Source: Thereva unica
Taxonomy: Eukaryota; Arthropoda; Insecta; Diptera; Therevidae
Assembly (NCBI GenBank): GCA_949987705.1
Contig: OX465282.1
Span: forward strand, 34,374,039-34,438,038
DNA: 64,000 nucleotides
Direction of reading: 5' to 3'
Shown piece by piece: positions 10,244 to 20,592 of this stretch. Position 1 is the stretch's first letter. Every line of letters begins with the position of its first letter. The notes below the pieces were generated by a model. It was not told where the DNA came from and searched no databases. It worked only from the letters and a program-made list of their open reading frames with translations. Position numbers and translations under genes: made by a program.

Positions 10244-10960
10244 AAGAACACACTAAACATACATCGCTCATATAAAACGAAATTTGTTGCTTTTAGTCCT
10301 TTTGATCGACTCTCTTTTTGTTAGGGATATTATAATTATTCATAATAGCGAATAAAGCCAACTTTTATAATAATGTTCTAATAAAATGATTTGTATTTTT
10401 CCTTCTCTTGTTTCGCAGCAGCAATATTTTTGCTGTTGTCATTTCGAAACAGGAAACATGTCCCCGTATTGTGGCAACGATTTCTTACGGAATGTCGAAA
10501 GAAGTTACAGTGATAGCAAAAAGGGAACTTTTTCCTTATGGGAGAAGTTAAGCTAAGTTTTAACATCATTTGTGGTTGAAAGTTTTCGACTTGGTGTTAA
10601 TTTTCTTAGATGGAATTGTTATCTTGTTGGTGAAATTTATTAAATCACTTGCTTAATGCCATCAAATTAGGTCAAAAATGATTTAATTTCAATTTGAACA
10701 GAATTATTGTTGTCAAAGGGGAAAAGGTCGTATTTGTGTGGAGATGTTGATAGAACATAATAAAAAAGTAGTTTTAGTTGTGTTCCTTTCTAAAAATGAT
10801 GTTTCGTATAATTTAATTGCAAAAGTGTAGAGTGAAGATTTTACATTACCTGCAAAAACAAGTGTAGATTCTAAATTTTGCAAAGAATTAATTAGCAAAT
10901 ATTTGCACTATCACAACTGGCGTAGATAGTAGGAGGCAGGTACAGCAGCGGGCTCGACCT
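10244..10960. other. Non-coding, AT-rich interval
   Basis: No supported coding frame, repeat end or RNA gene seen. Confidence 0.5.
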
Positions 10961-10975
10961 TCCCGAACGCCCACA

Positions 10976-12040
10976 TCATAAATAGCTCCACAACCTGTTA
11001 TTGGCATTGGCTTCCTGCAACATCCTCCTCCAGAACTGTCGGTCCCTGGCTTGAAGTCTCCAATTTCTTATACGTAGGGTTTGTATATCATCTACGCTAT
11101 CTGTATATCTCTTTTTTGGACGTCCCGTACCTTTGTGTCCGTCTGGCCTCTTGTTAATAATAATTTTTGATATGCTGTCATCACTGCTGCGTTCAACATG
11201 GGCAGGACTTCGGATTCTATTAATTTTTATAGTTTTTATGATGTTTGGATTTTTATACAACTAGTACAATTCGTGATTGTATCTTCTCTTCCAATCACCG
11301 TTTTCGTTTATTCCTCCGTATATAGTACGCAGAATTTGTCTTTTGAAGCACCCTAGGAAGTGTTCTTCGTTACTTCTTAATGTCCAGGTTTCTGCAGCAC
11401 TCTGTGCTTTTTATATAGTTTCCTGACGTCGTTTCGGCTGTTCGCTTCTTCTATTTTTGACATTTCGTTTTCCCAGTACTCCCTTTTCTTGGCTTTGTGC
11501 ATTATTTTCTCCTGCCTTCTTTTTCTTTGTATGTCTCAATTGCATTTCTCGTTCTGTGTTTCTGTATCATTACTTGATATGCTGCATTTTTTTCCTGCGT
11601 TAACGTGCACAATCATTGTCGAACCATTCATTTCTTCTTTCACGTGGTTCGTATCCTAGAATATTTGACGCTGATTCTTTGATTGGGGTTTTCAAGTTAT
11701 TCCATTTAACCTCTATGTCTTCGGCACTGTCGTCTTTTGCATTTGTCACTCTTATATTTATTTCTTTTGTTTTACTTCTTATTTTAGCAGTTTCACGTTA
11801 AATTTTCTATCCCTGTGGTTTCTTTCTTCGTTTACTGTCGATATTTTGCTTCTGATTCTCGTCCCAATCATTATAGTGGTCAGAGTCTATGTTTGCACCA
11901 CGATATGATCTGACATCTAATACTTCTGAACAGTGACGCGCATCTACAAGTATATGATCAATGGAGTTTTGCGTTCTTCCATCTAGAAATCTCCAGGTTA
12001 CCTTATGTGTATATTTCTGTGTCTGCGATCGCCATATTAT
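10976..12040 (-). pseudogene. Endonuclease-RT non-LTR element relic, RT core deleted
   Basis: Minus-strand relic. At its 5' side (about 11920-12010) is the end of an APE-type endonuclease, with WRFLDGRTQNSIDHILVD then SYRGANIDSDHY; the Asp-His pair near SDH is kept. A linker region follows (about 11400-11850). The conserved C-terminal tail is at 10976-11260: IKINRIRSPAHVER, GRPKKRYTDSVDD and NWRLQARDRQFWRRML. The RT palm (motifs A to C) is absent, so this is an internally deleted copy. The tail matches those at 35534-36214, 47060-47670 and 17600-17900. Clade uncertain; insect genomes usually label this family endonuclease-reverse transcriptase. Confidence 0.7.
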
Positions 12041-12354
12041 TCATCATTGCAAAACTGATCAGCAAATATCACGTATATTTTTTTCCTCAAGAGATTGTAA
12101 AATTTATATAAAACGGTTAAATTAAAAAAAACATGTTTCCATTCCATTCACTTACAGGCCGCCGGTAGGCTTGATGAAGGCCACCCATTACTCAGTCTGA
12201 CTAAAAGATTAGGATTTCAGGTCTCTGCCTGACAGGCCGTGGTATGCAGGTGTCGTCATGATTCCCTACAAACACACCGACGGAGATGACAGTTTAGCAT
12301 AGCAGGTTGTTAATTCAAGTGCAAACATGTTCATGGCCTCAACAAAAACTTTAA

Positions 12355-12808
12355 AGGCACAAACGGATTGGGGCGGCGGCGGCAGGCAGAGGCGGCGAAA
12401 GTGACTAGAAATGTATGGGAAATTCTCTCGCAGGAGGCCGCCGACACCGCCACCGCGCCAATTTATTTGTGCCTTAAGGCGGCTCCAGACTCACCCCATG
12501 AACACCCGTGAACAAGCGCGAACGCGAGTGTGGATGGTTTTCGCGCCTATTTCCTGCCTTGCTTCCAGTTCCGAGTGGATACGGCGTGAATTCGTGCCGA
12601 AATTCACGGCTTGAGACTAAGTAGAAGTTCAATCTTTAGACACAATCTAACGATAAATGCCCACACACATAAAGATTTTTGTCAGTTTTCTTGGACTGCA
12701 GTCCCCATCCAGTTGGTGGCCGGTGGGTGTGTGGTGATACTTGGTTTCAAGGCGAAAACTTTCAGGCCACAGCCTGCTGTCGACCTGTGTGTGAAAGGGG
12801 GCCTAAAG
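12355..12808. mobile_element. Candidate MITE or nested MITE pair with TTAA-like flanks
   Basis: Two inverted structures adjoin. 12355-12472 starts and ends with GGCACAAA in inverted orientation and has a GC-rich GGCGGCGG block near each end. It is bordered by TTAA-like bases on both sides (TTTAAA and TTAA). 12477-12802 starts GGCGGCTCCAGACTC after TTAA and ends GAAAGGGGGCC before TAAA; the end match is weak. TTAA flanks would suit a piggyBac-type MITE. No transposase is present. Boundaries are approximate. Confidence 0.45.
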
Positions 12809-12809
12809 A

Positions 12810-13350
12810 TGAAAATAAGTTATAGGGTTACGAAAATAAAGGGTATGTAAAATTTTAAGAAAAAAATTTTAAAACGCACTAGCGGCGAAACGGTCACGAT
12901 TTTTGTAATATCAAATAACATAATATTTATGAACTTAGTACTTTGAAAATAGTAATAGTAGTAATAATAATGAGAAATTGACTAGTACCTGAACTAGTGC
13001 TTAAGTAATTTTGAGGGAAGCTAGTTCAAATAACTATAATAGTGCAAACCACAAGATTTTTCTAGAGAATTTGTTTTTCCTTCGTACCTCAGAGCTGTTC
13101 TACGGTTTGAAAAATTCGTGATGTTGGTAAAGGGTAACGTAATTTTTGCAGGGGTTTTAAAGAGTGCTCGGTTTTTGTTGACAATTGATATTTTATGGGG
13201 AAGCTATCGTTATTATGAATCCAGAAAAGTTAATTTCATTTCATATATGTCGAGTTTATTAAATATTAGAAAAACTAATCAATTTAAGGTTCTTGTGACC
13301 CTTGGTTTAAGTCTTTTCATTTAAACAAAATACAAAGCACGTTTTAGTTA
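12810..13350. other. Non-coding, AT-rich interval
   Basis: No supported features. A 68-residue frame at 13118-13324 looks like chance. Confidence 0.4.
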
Positions 13351-13353
13351 ATA

Positions 13354-13645
13354 TGCTTCGATCGGCACCACAACGAAGTCGATATCATTTTTGGTTTGCG
13401 CGATATCGTGCAGGTGCAAAAATCATATACGTCGTTTAAATAAAACACCGGCCGGGCCAAATTTTATGAAAACCTTTTCAGATCATGCTGTCGTCGTCGC
13501 TTCTACTGGAATCTCAACGACGTTGACATCATTTTTGGCTCGCGCGATATCGTTGAGATACATACGTCGTTTAAACAAACGTATAAAAGTTCATACGCTT
13601 CGATTCTCACCTCAACGAAAGCGATATCTTTTGTGTCATGCGGGA
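13354..13645 (+). repeat. Diverged tandem repeat, about 2.5 units
   Basis: A unit containing CTTCGAT or CTTCTAC, then CAACGA, then GATATCATTTTTGG, then CGCGATATCGT, then TACGTCGTTTAAA occurs at about 13354-13441 and 13498-13575, and partly at 13597-13645. Spacing is about 130-145 bp. No coding role is visible. Confidence 0.6.
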
Positions 13646-14045
13646 AAAAATAGACACAGACGTACGCAGACACACACTTACACATACACAAATAGTTCTG
13701 CTCATAACTATGTTTAAAATATTATTGGAATCTTGAAAAATGAAAATACGTTGAAAATTTCGATTTTTGGATCGATTAAAATAGCTTCCCTATAAATTGG
13801 GAAGTTAAAAAGAATTAATATTATATTATAAACATACCTGGTAATTTTTATTGACTTTGATTTACCTCATATATTGATCAAAAACCGTAGCCATTCTTAA
13901 AGAAAAAATCAATAAATTTTGAAAGCCAAAAATAACTTGATTGTTAAAACAAAATGTTTTCAAATGAGCCGGAATTTTTGATTATCCCGGCCCTAAATTC
14001 ATGCTTAGTCCAGCCCTAATGCGGTCCCGATTTTTCTCGGTACAG

Positions 14046-14215
14046 CTATAGAATATATTGCGCTTTTTTCTCTAGGATCCCCTTTCCAATCCATCTCATC
14101 TCTTGTACTGCTGTTAGATCACTTTTTACTAATTCGTTTAGCAGAATTTTTAATCTGCCAGGTTGATACAGTGTCCTTACATTCCAAGAAAAAATTCGTA
14201 TATCGTGATCCTTGG
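14046..14215 (-). pseudogene. Endonuclease N-terminus of an endonuclease-RT element
   Basis: Minus-strand frame with DIRIFSWNVRTLYQPGRLK then LTAVQEMRWIGKG. This is the start of an APE-type endonuclease: Asn in SWNVRTL and Glu in VQEMRW are the first catalytic residues. Only about 55 residues remain. It fits the same family as 10976-12040 and 17584-18637. Confidence 0.7.
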
Positions 14216-14508
14216 TACGATATCCGGGTCTTCGTTGTGAGGACAAGAAGAATATTAAAAATTTATCCTTATCAAATTAATAAATTATTTTTTTTTCTTC
14301 ATATATTGCACTTTGTTCGTGCTTATACCATACCGTATAGTTGTGTTTATAAACATAATTGTTACTTTAATTAAGAAAAAATTTGTATTATTGTATTATG
14401 TAAAAGAAGGTGCGTCATGGTACCAGGGCGGTGTTATTCTATGGACTTTATTCTTTTTGTGCCGTTAGTTATCTAGCGATAGTTATGTATGGTCTATGTT
14501 TCTAGAGA

Positions 14509-14830
14509 TCACATTACTTTTATTGAAACCATTGGCTGTTTAAATATATTGTGATTTTTGTTGGTTAATGGTGTGTTAATTTCTGTGCGGCTACATAGGT
14601 CTTCGAAGGGGATTATTTCAGATATCTCTATATTATCCACTAGGTGCTTCGCATCCGCATCCGTGGTGCAGTTGTTGAGGTGGTACTTCCAGAGTCTCTC
14701 CACTACACGATCCCCGGGGGAGCCAGCTCTACTTTTGAGGCCCGGAGTACCGCCGAGGTTCAGGTTGCTAGGAATTGTTTTTGTTCAAATTTTTGTCTTT
14801 TTTTTTTGTATGTGGATCTGAGGTTGCCTT
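14509..14830 (-). other. Unrecognised minus-strand coding-like stretch
   Basis: The 14509-14703 frame reads ERLWKYHLNNCTTDADAKHL and continues without stop for 64 residues; in-frame sequence upstream (to about 14780) includes GGTPGLKSRAGSPGDRVV. The composition is more protein-like than the surroundings, but I do not recognise a family. It may be another TE relic. Confidence 0.25.
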
Positions 14831-15181
14831 CTTCGGGCAACCAACCCAAGGTTCACATTACAAATTGCAAGAATTTATGAGTTACTGTATTACAACTAGA
14901 TTATATATAGGGATAATTATGTAAATTAGACTTGATGAACACATTAGGACAAAATTGGAATATAAATAGCTTTAAGAACTTTGTATTGTAGCAGTAGTTC
15001 TTTGCGATCCACTCCAGGTTATACAGCAGCATTTGCTTGCGAGAACCACTGCAATAATTGTAAATATAAATGAATATGCAATTTCGAAAAGGGCACAAGT
15101 CTGAAAATTTAAATTTTTCGAGAAATGAGAAAACTAATGATTTTCTAAAGAAGTATAATATTTAGAAAATTTATTTTTGGG

Positions 15182-15400
15182 TTACATGACGTTGACAATA
15201 AAATTAATAGGTATGCTCTTTTTTCGAACATAAGAGGCATCTAAAAGACATTGATAGGAAAAAACGTATTTGTCAAAATATACGCCAAACACAAAAGGCT
15301 GCTTAGCTGCCTTAGTAACAACAGTAGGAGGAAAATATTCTTTACAGTCCACTTGGGGACAATGACATGAATGAAGAGACACTCGAGAGGCCTTTGTTTC
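15182..15400 (-). CDS. Candidate terminal exon of an unknown host gene
   Basis: A minus-strand open frame (15182-15382) containing CPQVDCKEYFPPTVVTKAAK then FVFGVYFDKYVFSYQCLLD, ending at TAA. AATAAA lies just downstream in the transcript sense, near 15165. Upstream on that strand is a pyrimidine-rich tract and AAAG (about 15399-15415) that could be a splice acceptor. It does not look like any TE protein I know. It could equally be chance; no partner exon was joined confidently. Confidence 0.22.
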   Translation of the reverse strand, partial: ETKASRVSLHSCHCPQVDCKEYFPPTVVTKAAKQPFVFGVYFDKYVFSYQCLLDASYVRKKSIPINFIVNVM

Positions 15401-15689
15401 AGGAAGAAAGAAATAGCTGATTTAAAAGAAAATTTTTAGAATTATCGTAAATTGAAGCACAGCCTCACCACCAACAGTTTAACTTTAGAGACAATGAAGA
15501 ATCGCTTCACACTTACAGTAAGAATGATAGTTACTCCATATCCAAGTGCCTATTAGAGGATCAGTAAATCTTCTTCGATGGGACACAAAAACAAGATTTA
15601 TTTATGGGAAAAGGTTGATGGACCAAGAAAATTTCTAAGTTTAAACCTCCTTCAGGTACATCATAAAATAAAGTCTATCTTGGGTTTTG

Positions 15690-16010
15690 CTTAGGATAGC
15701 ACACGCTGCGTACACGAATGGCTCCAAGAAAGAAATATATGCGAGTGTCGTGACTTTGAGCGCAAGACCAAAGTTTCTTAGAGCTTGCAGATTGGGAATG
15801 CACCATGCACCAGCATTAGCTTAAGAAGAGCCAATGCTAACAAGCTAATCTTTATCCTATTTGGCATACAAGCGATTGTCAGAGCGGTAAAGTCCACATA
15901 AGTTTGAAAATTTTATGCACCCTTAAGGAGTAGATACATACTCTTATATGGAGGCCCGAACATCAAGGTTTCGCGAGAAATGGAAATGCGGACGCCTTCG
16001 CAAGGCAAGA
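15690..16010 (+). pseudogene. Degenerate RNase H region of a non-LTR element
   Basis: A weak match to the RNase H domain of LOA/I-type elements: AYTNGSKKEIYASVV near 15705-15750 resembles the Y.DGS..E..GAGVV block, with further damaged sequence to about 16010. The first catalytic Asp reads Asn. Several stops. Low-confidence relic. Confidence 0.4.
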
Positions 16011-16309
16011 TTGTGGCAATGTTTTCGTTTTTCTTTATCAAAATTCAAAAATAAACGAAATATTTATTCTCATAAATATTAAAGCATTACACACAGATAC
16101 CTTTATCATGAGAATAATAATAACAGTTTCACTAAATATGCTAAGCCAGAGTTATACGTTCTAGCTTTATACTTAACTACATAGCTTAAACATACCAAAT
16201 TTACCATATAAAAGTGAAAAACTTACGTTTTGAATACTAAGAAAAATAAAACACATGTCATTCAATTTGCATAAAATCTCGCCAAAAATATAAGAAACAT
16301 TACGTGCCG

Positions 16310-16415
16310 CTTTGCTCGCCTTTGCATATTTTGAATCTTCAAAAACGAATTCCATTTGTTCAACTAAGTAGAAAACTCCTTCATCTTGATAACGTAATTC
16401 AAAGTCAACTACCAA
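16310..16415 (-). CDS. Candidate internal exon of an unknown host gene
   Basis: The minus-strand frame reads DFELRYQDEGVFYLVEQMEF then VFEDSKYAKASKAAR. It is preceded by a possible acceptor (ATTTTGGTAG near 16410) and followed by GTAATG, a plausible splice donor, near 16304. That gives an exon of about 100 bp in otherwise AT-rich sequence. The acidic/basic, charge-rich, repeat-free sequence looks like a real protein. I cannot name it. It lies 0.9 kb upstream, in the same sense, of the other candidate exon at 15182-15400. Confidence 0.33.
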
Positions 16416-16419
16416 AATG

Positions 16420-17580
16420 TAATTTCCTTAGAACTTTCAAGAAAATCCTTCGGGGGCAAATGGTTCCACTGTTGTCCAGATTAACCATAAATTATTTTGA
16501 AACTCCCTAAAGCTGTTCCCTGTCATGCTTACATGTAATGAAAATCATAGTTTTATTGGTCAAATGTTCGCATACATTTAACCTCTCTCTCTATATATAT
16601 TCAGAATGTCCTGACCTTAACAACGAGGTCATCCGTCGTACAAGGCCCCCAAGGGCGAATACATCACGTCACTGTCAAAAAATTCAAAGACATCAACCAC
16701 AGATTCCCACCCTTTGATTGGATTTAGTGTCCGAAAGCAGAACATTCTTGATAGTCTTTTGATAAAGGAACGTCATAATTGAGAAAGAACTTTGTGCTTT
16801 GTCCTTGTATATCAGAAGGAGCAAGTCCTTTTCCCTGTCTCCGGGTGTTCTTGTTCTTAGTCACTTGCAAAAAAATTCAAGATTATTCTGTGTACGTTGA
16901 AGAAGGAAGAAAAAAACTTCAAAGACGAGAAAGCGGCGGGAGAAATTTTTACATTAAAACATGGGGCATTGGTCGAAGGCGAGATACAACAACAAGTTAA
17001 GGTCAATGTTCCTTTTCCAAGAACAAAGAGGGACTGGGTAGTATGTATAAATACGTTATAATCTGTAACAACACAGACAGAGAAAGAAGCCCTCATAGTC
17101 CTCTTTAAAGTAAATTATTAAAGGACACAAGCCCGATATTTTAAAAAGAGCAGAAATCCCAAATAGCTTTTTGCATAAAGAACCTAACTTGAAACTTAAA
17201 CATACACGCAAGTTTAAAATGGGCCATTCTTATGTGAAAGACTTAGCTTTAATATCGACGTTTCTATCTAAAGCGCCTAGACCATTGGGCCTGTTGGCGC
17301 ATTGCGCATGTACTCCAACTCAATTGTCAACGCAACGCATGAAAGCGACGCATGAGTTCTATGGGCTGACACCGTAAGTTCAATTTGGAAAGATAGATAG
17401 AAGAGTGCACGAACTGCTAACGCCAGAGCGCTGCTTTACTACACCCCGTCGTGTGCGCAAATATTGATTCTGGAGAAGCCGTTTAGTCTAGTGCTTGAAA
17501 TAAACAAAGATAAAGTTAAGGGGGAAGAAAAAGAAACAATTGACAAAAGGAAATTAGAATTAAATTCAGTTCAGTTCTGT
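16420..17580. other. Non-coding interval with a dispersed short repeat
   Basis: No coding frame supported. About 17288-17345 contains GCATGTACTCCAACT and CAATTGTCAACGC, which recur inverted near 52268-52330. Otherwise unassigned. Confidence 0.4.
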
Positions 17581-17583
17581 TCA

Positions 17584-18637
17584 ATGGCACTACAGCCCAA
17601 ATCCAGCTTTGGTATCCTTCAGTTTTCTCCTCCAACCTTCTCGGTCACTGGCTAGAGTGCTTCAATTTCTTACGCCCAACAGGTGTGCAGCGTCTGTATC
17701 TACGGCTTCAAACCATCTTTTCCTAGGTCGTCCTGCTGCTGGGTAATCGGTGACAGACTATGATCCCCTTATATATCTTCTTCACTGCTTTGTGTTCCGG
17801 CTTTCGCTCTACATGTCCTGCCTATCGTAGTCTATTTATTTTGATATAGTTGACGATGTCTATCTCTTTGTAGATTTGGTACAGTTCGTCATTGTATCGA
17901 TTCTCCAGACATTGTTTACGTTTAATGGGCCAATAATGCTTCTTACGATTTTTCTCTCAAAAGCGGCTAATAAGTTCTCGACTTTTTGGGTCATGGTCCA
18001 CACCTCCTAGCCATAACAAGACACAGCACACAGGCCTTATAAGGGATCTGTACAGTTAAAATTTAGTAGTGAATAGAAACTTTGATTGCCCTGCAGTATT
18101 CTTCTTTTAACTTCCTCTAGCTCTTTATTTGTTGACGACACTATTGTTAGAAGGTATTTAAAGCTCTTCACTACCTCTATATTGTAGGTTGGCCCTTAGG
18201 CGTGTCCTTTCTGATCTAGTCTGCAACATTGCTTTAGTTTTATCTTGATTAATTGTTAAGCCCATATTTTTAGCGGCCTTGTCTAGACTTATATAACATT
18301 CCTTTTTTCCTAATAGTGATCTCAGATCATCAGCGTAACCCAATATTTGCACCGACTTCTTAATTAATGTTCCATTTCTGTCTAATGCTGTTCTTCTGAT
18401 GACAGCTTCTATGGCTAGGTTGAATAACATCAGTGCTAGTTCATCTCCCTGTTTGAGTCCTTGTTTGACGTGGAAGTCTTCAGTTAACGAGTTTTGAGCC
18501 CTTACCTGAGCTATTGTATCTGTTAAGGTTACTTTTATTAGCCTCACTAATTTTTCAGGTATTCTAAAGTCTATAAGGTTGTCACTGAGTCTTTCCCTAG
18601 ATATTGAATCATACGCTTGTTTAAAATCTACGAATAT
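17584..18637 (-). pseudogene. Endonuclease-RT element, 3' half (RT palm to tail)
   Basis: Minus-strand relic read from 18637 downwards. Motif A is FVDFKQAYDSI (about 18603-18635). Motif B is KQGLKQGDELALMLFNLAIE (about 18405-18465), motif C ILGYADDLRSLLG (about 18300-18345), and the palm end is MGLTINQDKTKAML. A thumb region with stops and frame changes follows. The tail near 17600-17870 has YIKINRLR, AGHVERK and DREGWRRKL. The palm frame (18158-18547) is open for 129 residues. The 3' end reads GGGCTGTAGTGCCATTG, the same end as the nested copy at 36231, then short AACTG-like repeats. It is truncated at 18637, where Gypsy integrase sequence begins. Confidence 0.8.
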
Positions 18638-19270
18638 CTTAGATCAAGGGACGCAATTTGAATCAAAATTGTTCAATGAAATCACAAGACATCCAGGTAC
18701 GCATAGAATACGTACTACCGCTTACCACCCGCAAGCAAATGGGATGGTGGAGCGATTCCATAGACAATTGAAAGCGGCCTTAATGGCAAGGGACAACACT
18801 ACTCATGGGAGTGAAGATTTGCCCTTTATATTATTAGGTATTCGCTCGGCGATTAAAACTGATTTGCAATGCTCACCAGCAGAGCTTGTCTATGGTCAGA
18901 GTCTGAGGCTCCCTAATTCAATATCCATCCCAACTGATGAGAAACCGAAAGAGCAATCAGACTTCCTAATTCGGCTTCGTACACATATGAAAGCCCTGTC
19001 GGCAACACAGCCCTGACAGTCGGTACAGAAGGATGTACACGTGCCAAATGCCTTAGAGAACGCGGAGTACGTTTTCATACGTACCGATCGTGTTCGGCGG
19101 CCTTTTGAAACACCATAGAAAGGGCCATTCAAGGTAATCAAAAGATTACGTAAACATTTTGTCGTCAAGCTAAACGGCACAAACAAGTTGATAGCTCTTG
19201 ACAGATTAAAACCTACTTTTGAGTGTAACCGAGACGTTGAAGCGGCATCAACTCGCTTGTTACACTTTAG
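18637..19270 (+). pseudogene. Gypsy integrase C-terminal half, 5'-truncated
   Basis: Opens inside the integrase core at LDQGTQFESKLFNEI (second catalytic Asp), then TTAYHPQANGMVERFHRQLK with the catalytic Glu in MVERF. AELVYGQSLRLPNS (GPY-region lead-in) follows, and after a stop near 19016 the frame-broken C-terminal domain (YVFIRTDRV, FKVIKRLRKHFVVKLNG). The sense runs directly into an LTR at 19296. The first third of integrase and all upstream pol are missing at the junction with the non-LTR relic. Confidence 0.8.
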
Positions 19271-19295
19271 GTAACGCTACGCTGGGAGGGGAGTA

Positions 19296-19671
19296 TGTAG
19301 GGACATCGTCCTACTGTTTCCGGCATTACTTAGCCAAGGAGACTTGCATGAAAACGAAGTCAGCCAAGGCTAAGAAAGAAATAAAAAAATAAAAAATTAT
19401 GACTTACTTGTCATAAGTGAGTTGGATTTTAAAAATAAGTTTGGAAGTGAAAAAAAGAATTAGAGAAAAGTTCATTAATAGTTACATAAGAGATGATAAA
19501 TAAAAATAGATACAATAGAATGTGAATAATAAAAACTATATGTGTATTAAAAGTAAGAATAAAGAATTGTAAATAAAGACTTGTAATACAGACATAATAT
19601 AATTGTTAATAAAGACTTATACTACGAAGAACTCATTAACTCGAAAGTTGAGGTTGGTAGAAGACCACACA
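19296..19671 (+). repeat. Gypsy LTR next to the integrase fragment
   Basis: A 376-bp segment starting TGTAGGGACATCG just after a purine tract (GGGAGGGGA, about 19284-19293) and ending CCACACA. AATAAA signals occur near 19558. It has the position of a 3' LTR of the integrase fragment, but a primer-binding-site-like sequence follows at once. No second copy is present in the window, so the ends are inferred. Confidence 0.65.
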
Positions 19672-19672
19672 T

Positions 19673-19690
19673 TGGTGACCCTGCATTAAA
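19673..19690 (+). promoter_or_regulatory. Primer-binding-site-like sequence after the LTR
   Basis: TGGTGACCCTGCA starts one base after the LTR end, the layout expected behind a 5' LTR. An ATG at 19701 opens a short frame. The order integrase-LTR-PBS implies a tandem or circular-form junction. Confidence 0.5.
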
Positions 19691-19880
19691 AAAAAACAGG
19701 GATGCCATCATCACCAGGATGGCTTGCCCAAACAGCTGCACCAAGAATAGTTGCAACTGCAACCCTCAACACCAACTGGAACTGCGACCGATACCAGGCC
19801 AAAGAGGACATCTCTTCTTTCCGCAGAGTCAACACCCAGTAACATCGCAAAAAGACAACTCTTCCCCTAGCTGGAAGGGG

Positions 19881-20350
19881 GGTAATATGGGATCCAGGTA
19901 GGTTATCATAGCAACTACCTGGTGTCCCATAGTAAATAGCAGGCTGGAAATATTTCCTTGTCTACTTTAAGTAGGCGATGGAATATCTCCAGCCTATATA
20001 AGCCGAACAATTAGAATATAAGTTAGTTCCAATTAGCAACTCATCCATTGTATATACCAACGGTGGGCAAATGCGGCTCTTATAGCCGCATGCGTCTCTT
20101 CGTTGAATCAAGTTCGGCTCCAAACGTATCTCTTTAAATTATTGAATATTCCAGACGGGTGTGGAAATGCTCTTAATTTTTGATTTTTGAAATTACATAA
20201 TACATATAACATATAATGCGGCTCTTTACAATTATGAAAAACCCACATGCGGCTCTCATTAACCTCATGCGTGCCCACCCCTGGTATATACAGTACCTAA
20301 ATAAAATAAATAAAAATGAAGGTAAATATACAATTTTTAATATTTAGTGG
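19881..20350 (+). repeat. Candidate second LTR or promoter region with strong hairpins
   Basis: Follows a purine tract (GGAAGGGGGG, about 19877-19886). It contains an inverted repeat TATGGGA..CAGGTAG / CTACCTG..TCCCATA (about 19888-19935), then a second, GGCTGGAAATATTTCC / GGAATATCTCCAGCC (about 19942-19994), then TATATAAG at about 19995-20002. Past the hAT MITE come AATAAA motifs (near 20301). This looks like a U3 promoter and polyadenylation region of a retroelement LTR, split by the MITE. No partner copy is in the window. Confidence 0.4.
20058..20283. mobile_element. hAT-type MITE with 8-bp duplication
   Basis: A 226-bp element flanked by GTATATAC at 20050-20057 and again at 20284-20291. 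Ends are CAACGGTGGGCA and, inverted, CAGGGGTGGGCA, close to the hAT end form CAGNG. Internal sequence carries several ATGCGGCTCT motifs. There is no coding capacity. The perfect 8-bp duplication and paired ends make this a clear insertion. Confidence 0.88.
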
Positions 20351-20361
20351 CCAACCACTAT

Positions 20362-20592
20362 CTATAGATAAGCCACTACAGGTGTTGAAGCTTTTTGGTT
20401 AAGCAGGTCTCCAAAGTAGTTTTTCCATTTATTTTGGACTTCCGTTGGGTTACTAATAGTACCGTCATTGTCGTCTCTGCACATACTAGTTCTGGGTTTA
20501 AATTTGTATTTTATATTACTTGGTTGATTTCGAATATGTATATGGGTGCTTCCCCAAAAATCCGCCAACTCTGTGTCCGCAGCACTCCCCAC
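20362..20592 (-). pseudogene. Endonuclease-RT linker fragment
   Basis: The minus-strand frame contains KFKPRTSMCRDDNDGTISNP then EVQNKWKNYFGDLLN. This is the segment between endonuclease and RT in the endonuclease-RT family, where R..CRD..G......EV...W..YF..LLN is conserved. About 55 residues are recognisable. A separate small relic, or part of a scattered copy with 17584-18637. Confidence 0.6.

Noticed and set aside
13354..13645. Possible CRISPR-like array
   Set aside because: Units are diverged, about 140 bp apart and without short conserved repeats separated by unique spacers; the genome is eukaryotic.
13391..13717. 108-residue open frame
   Set aside because: Runs across a diverged tandem repeat; composition follows the repeat.
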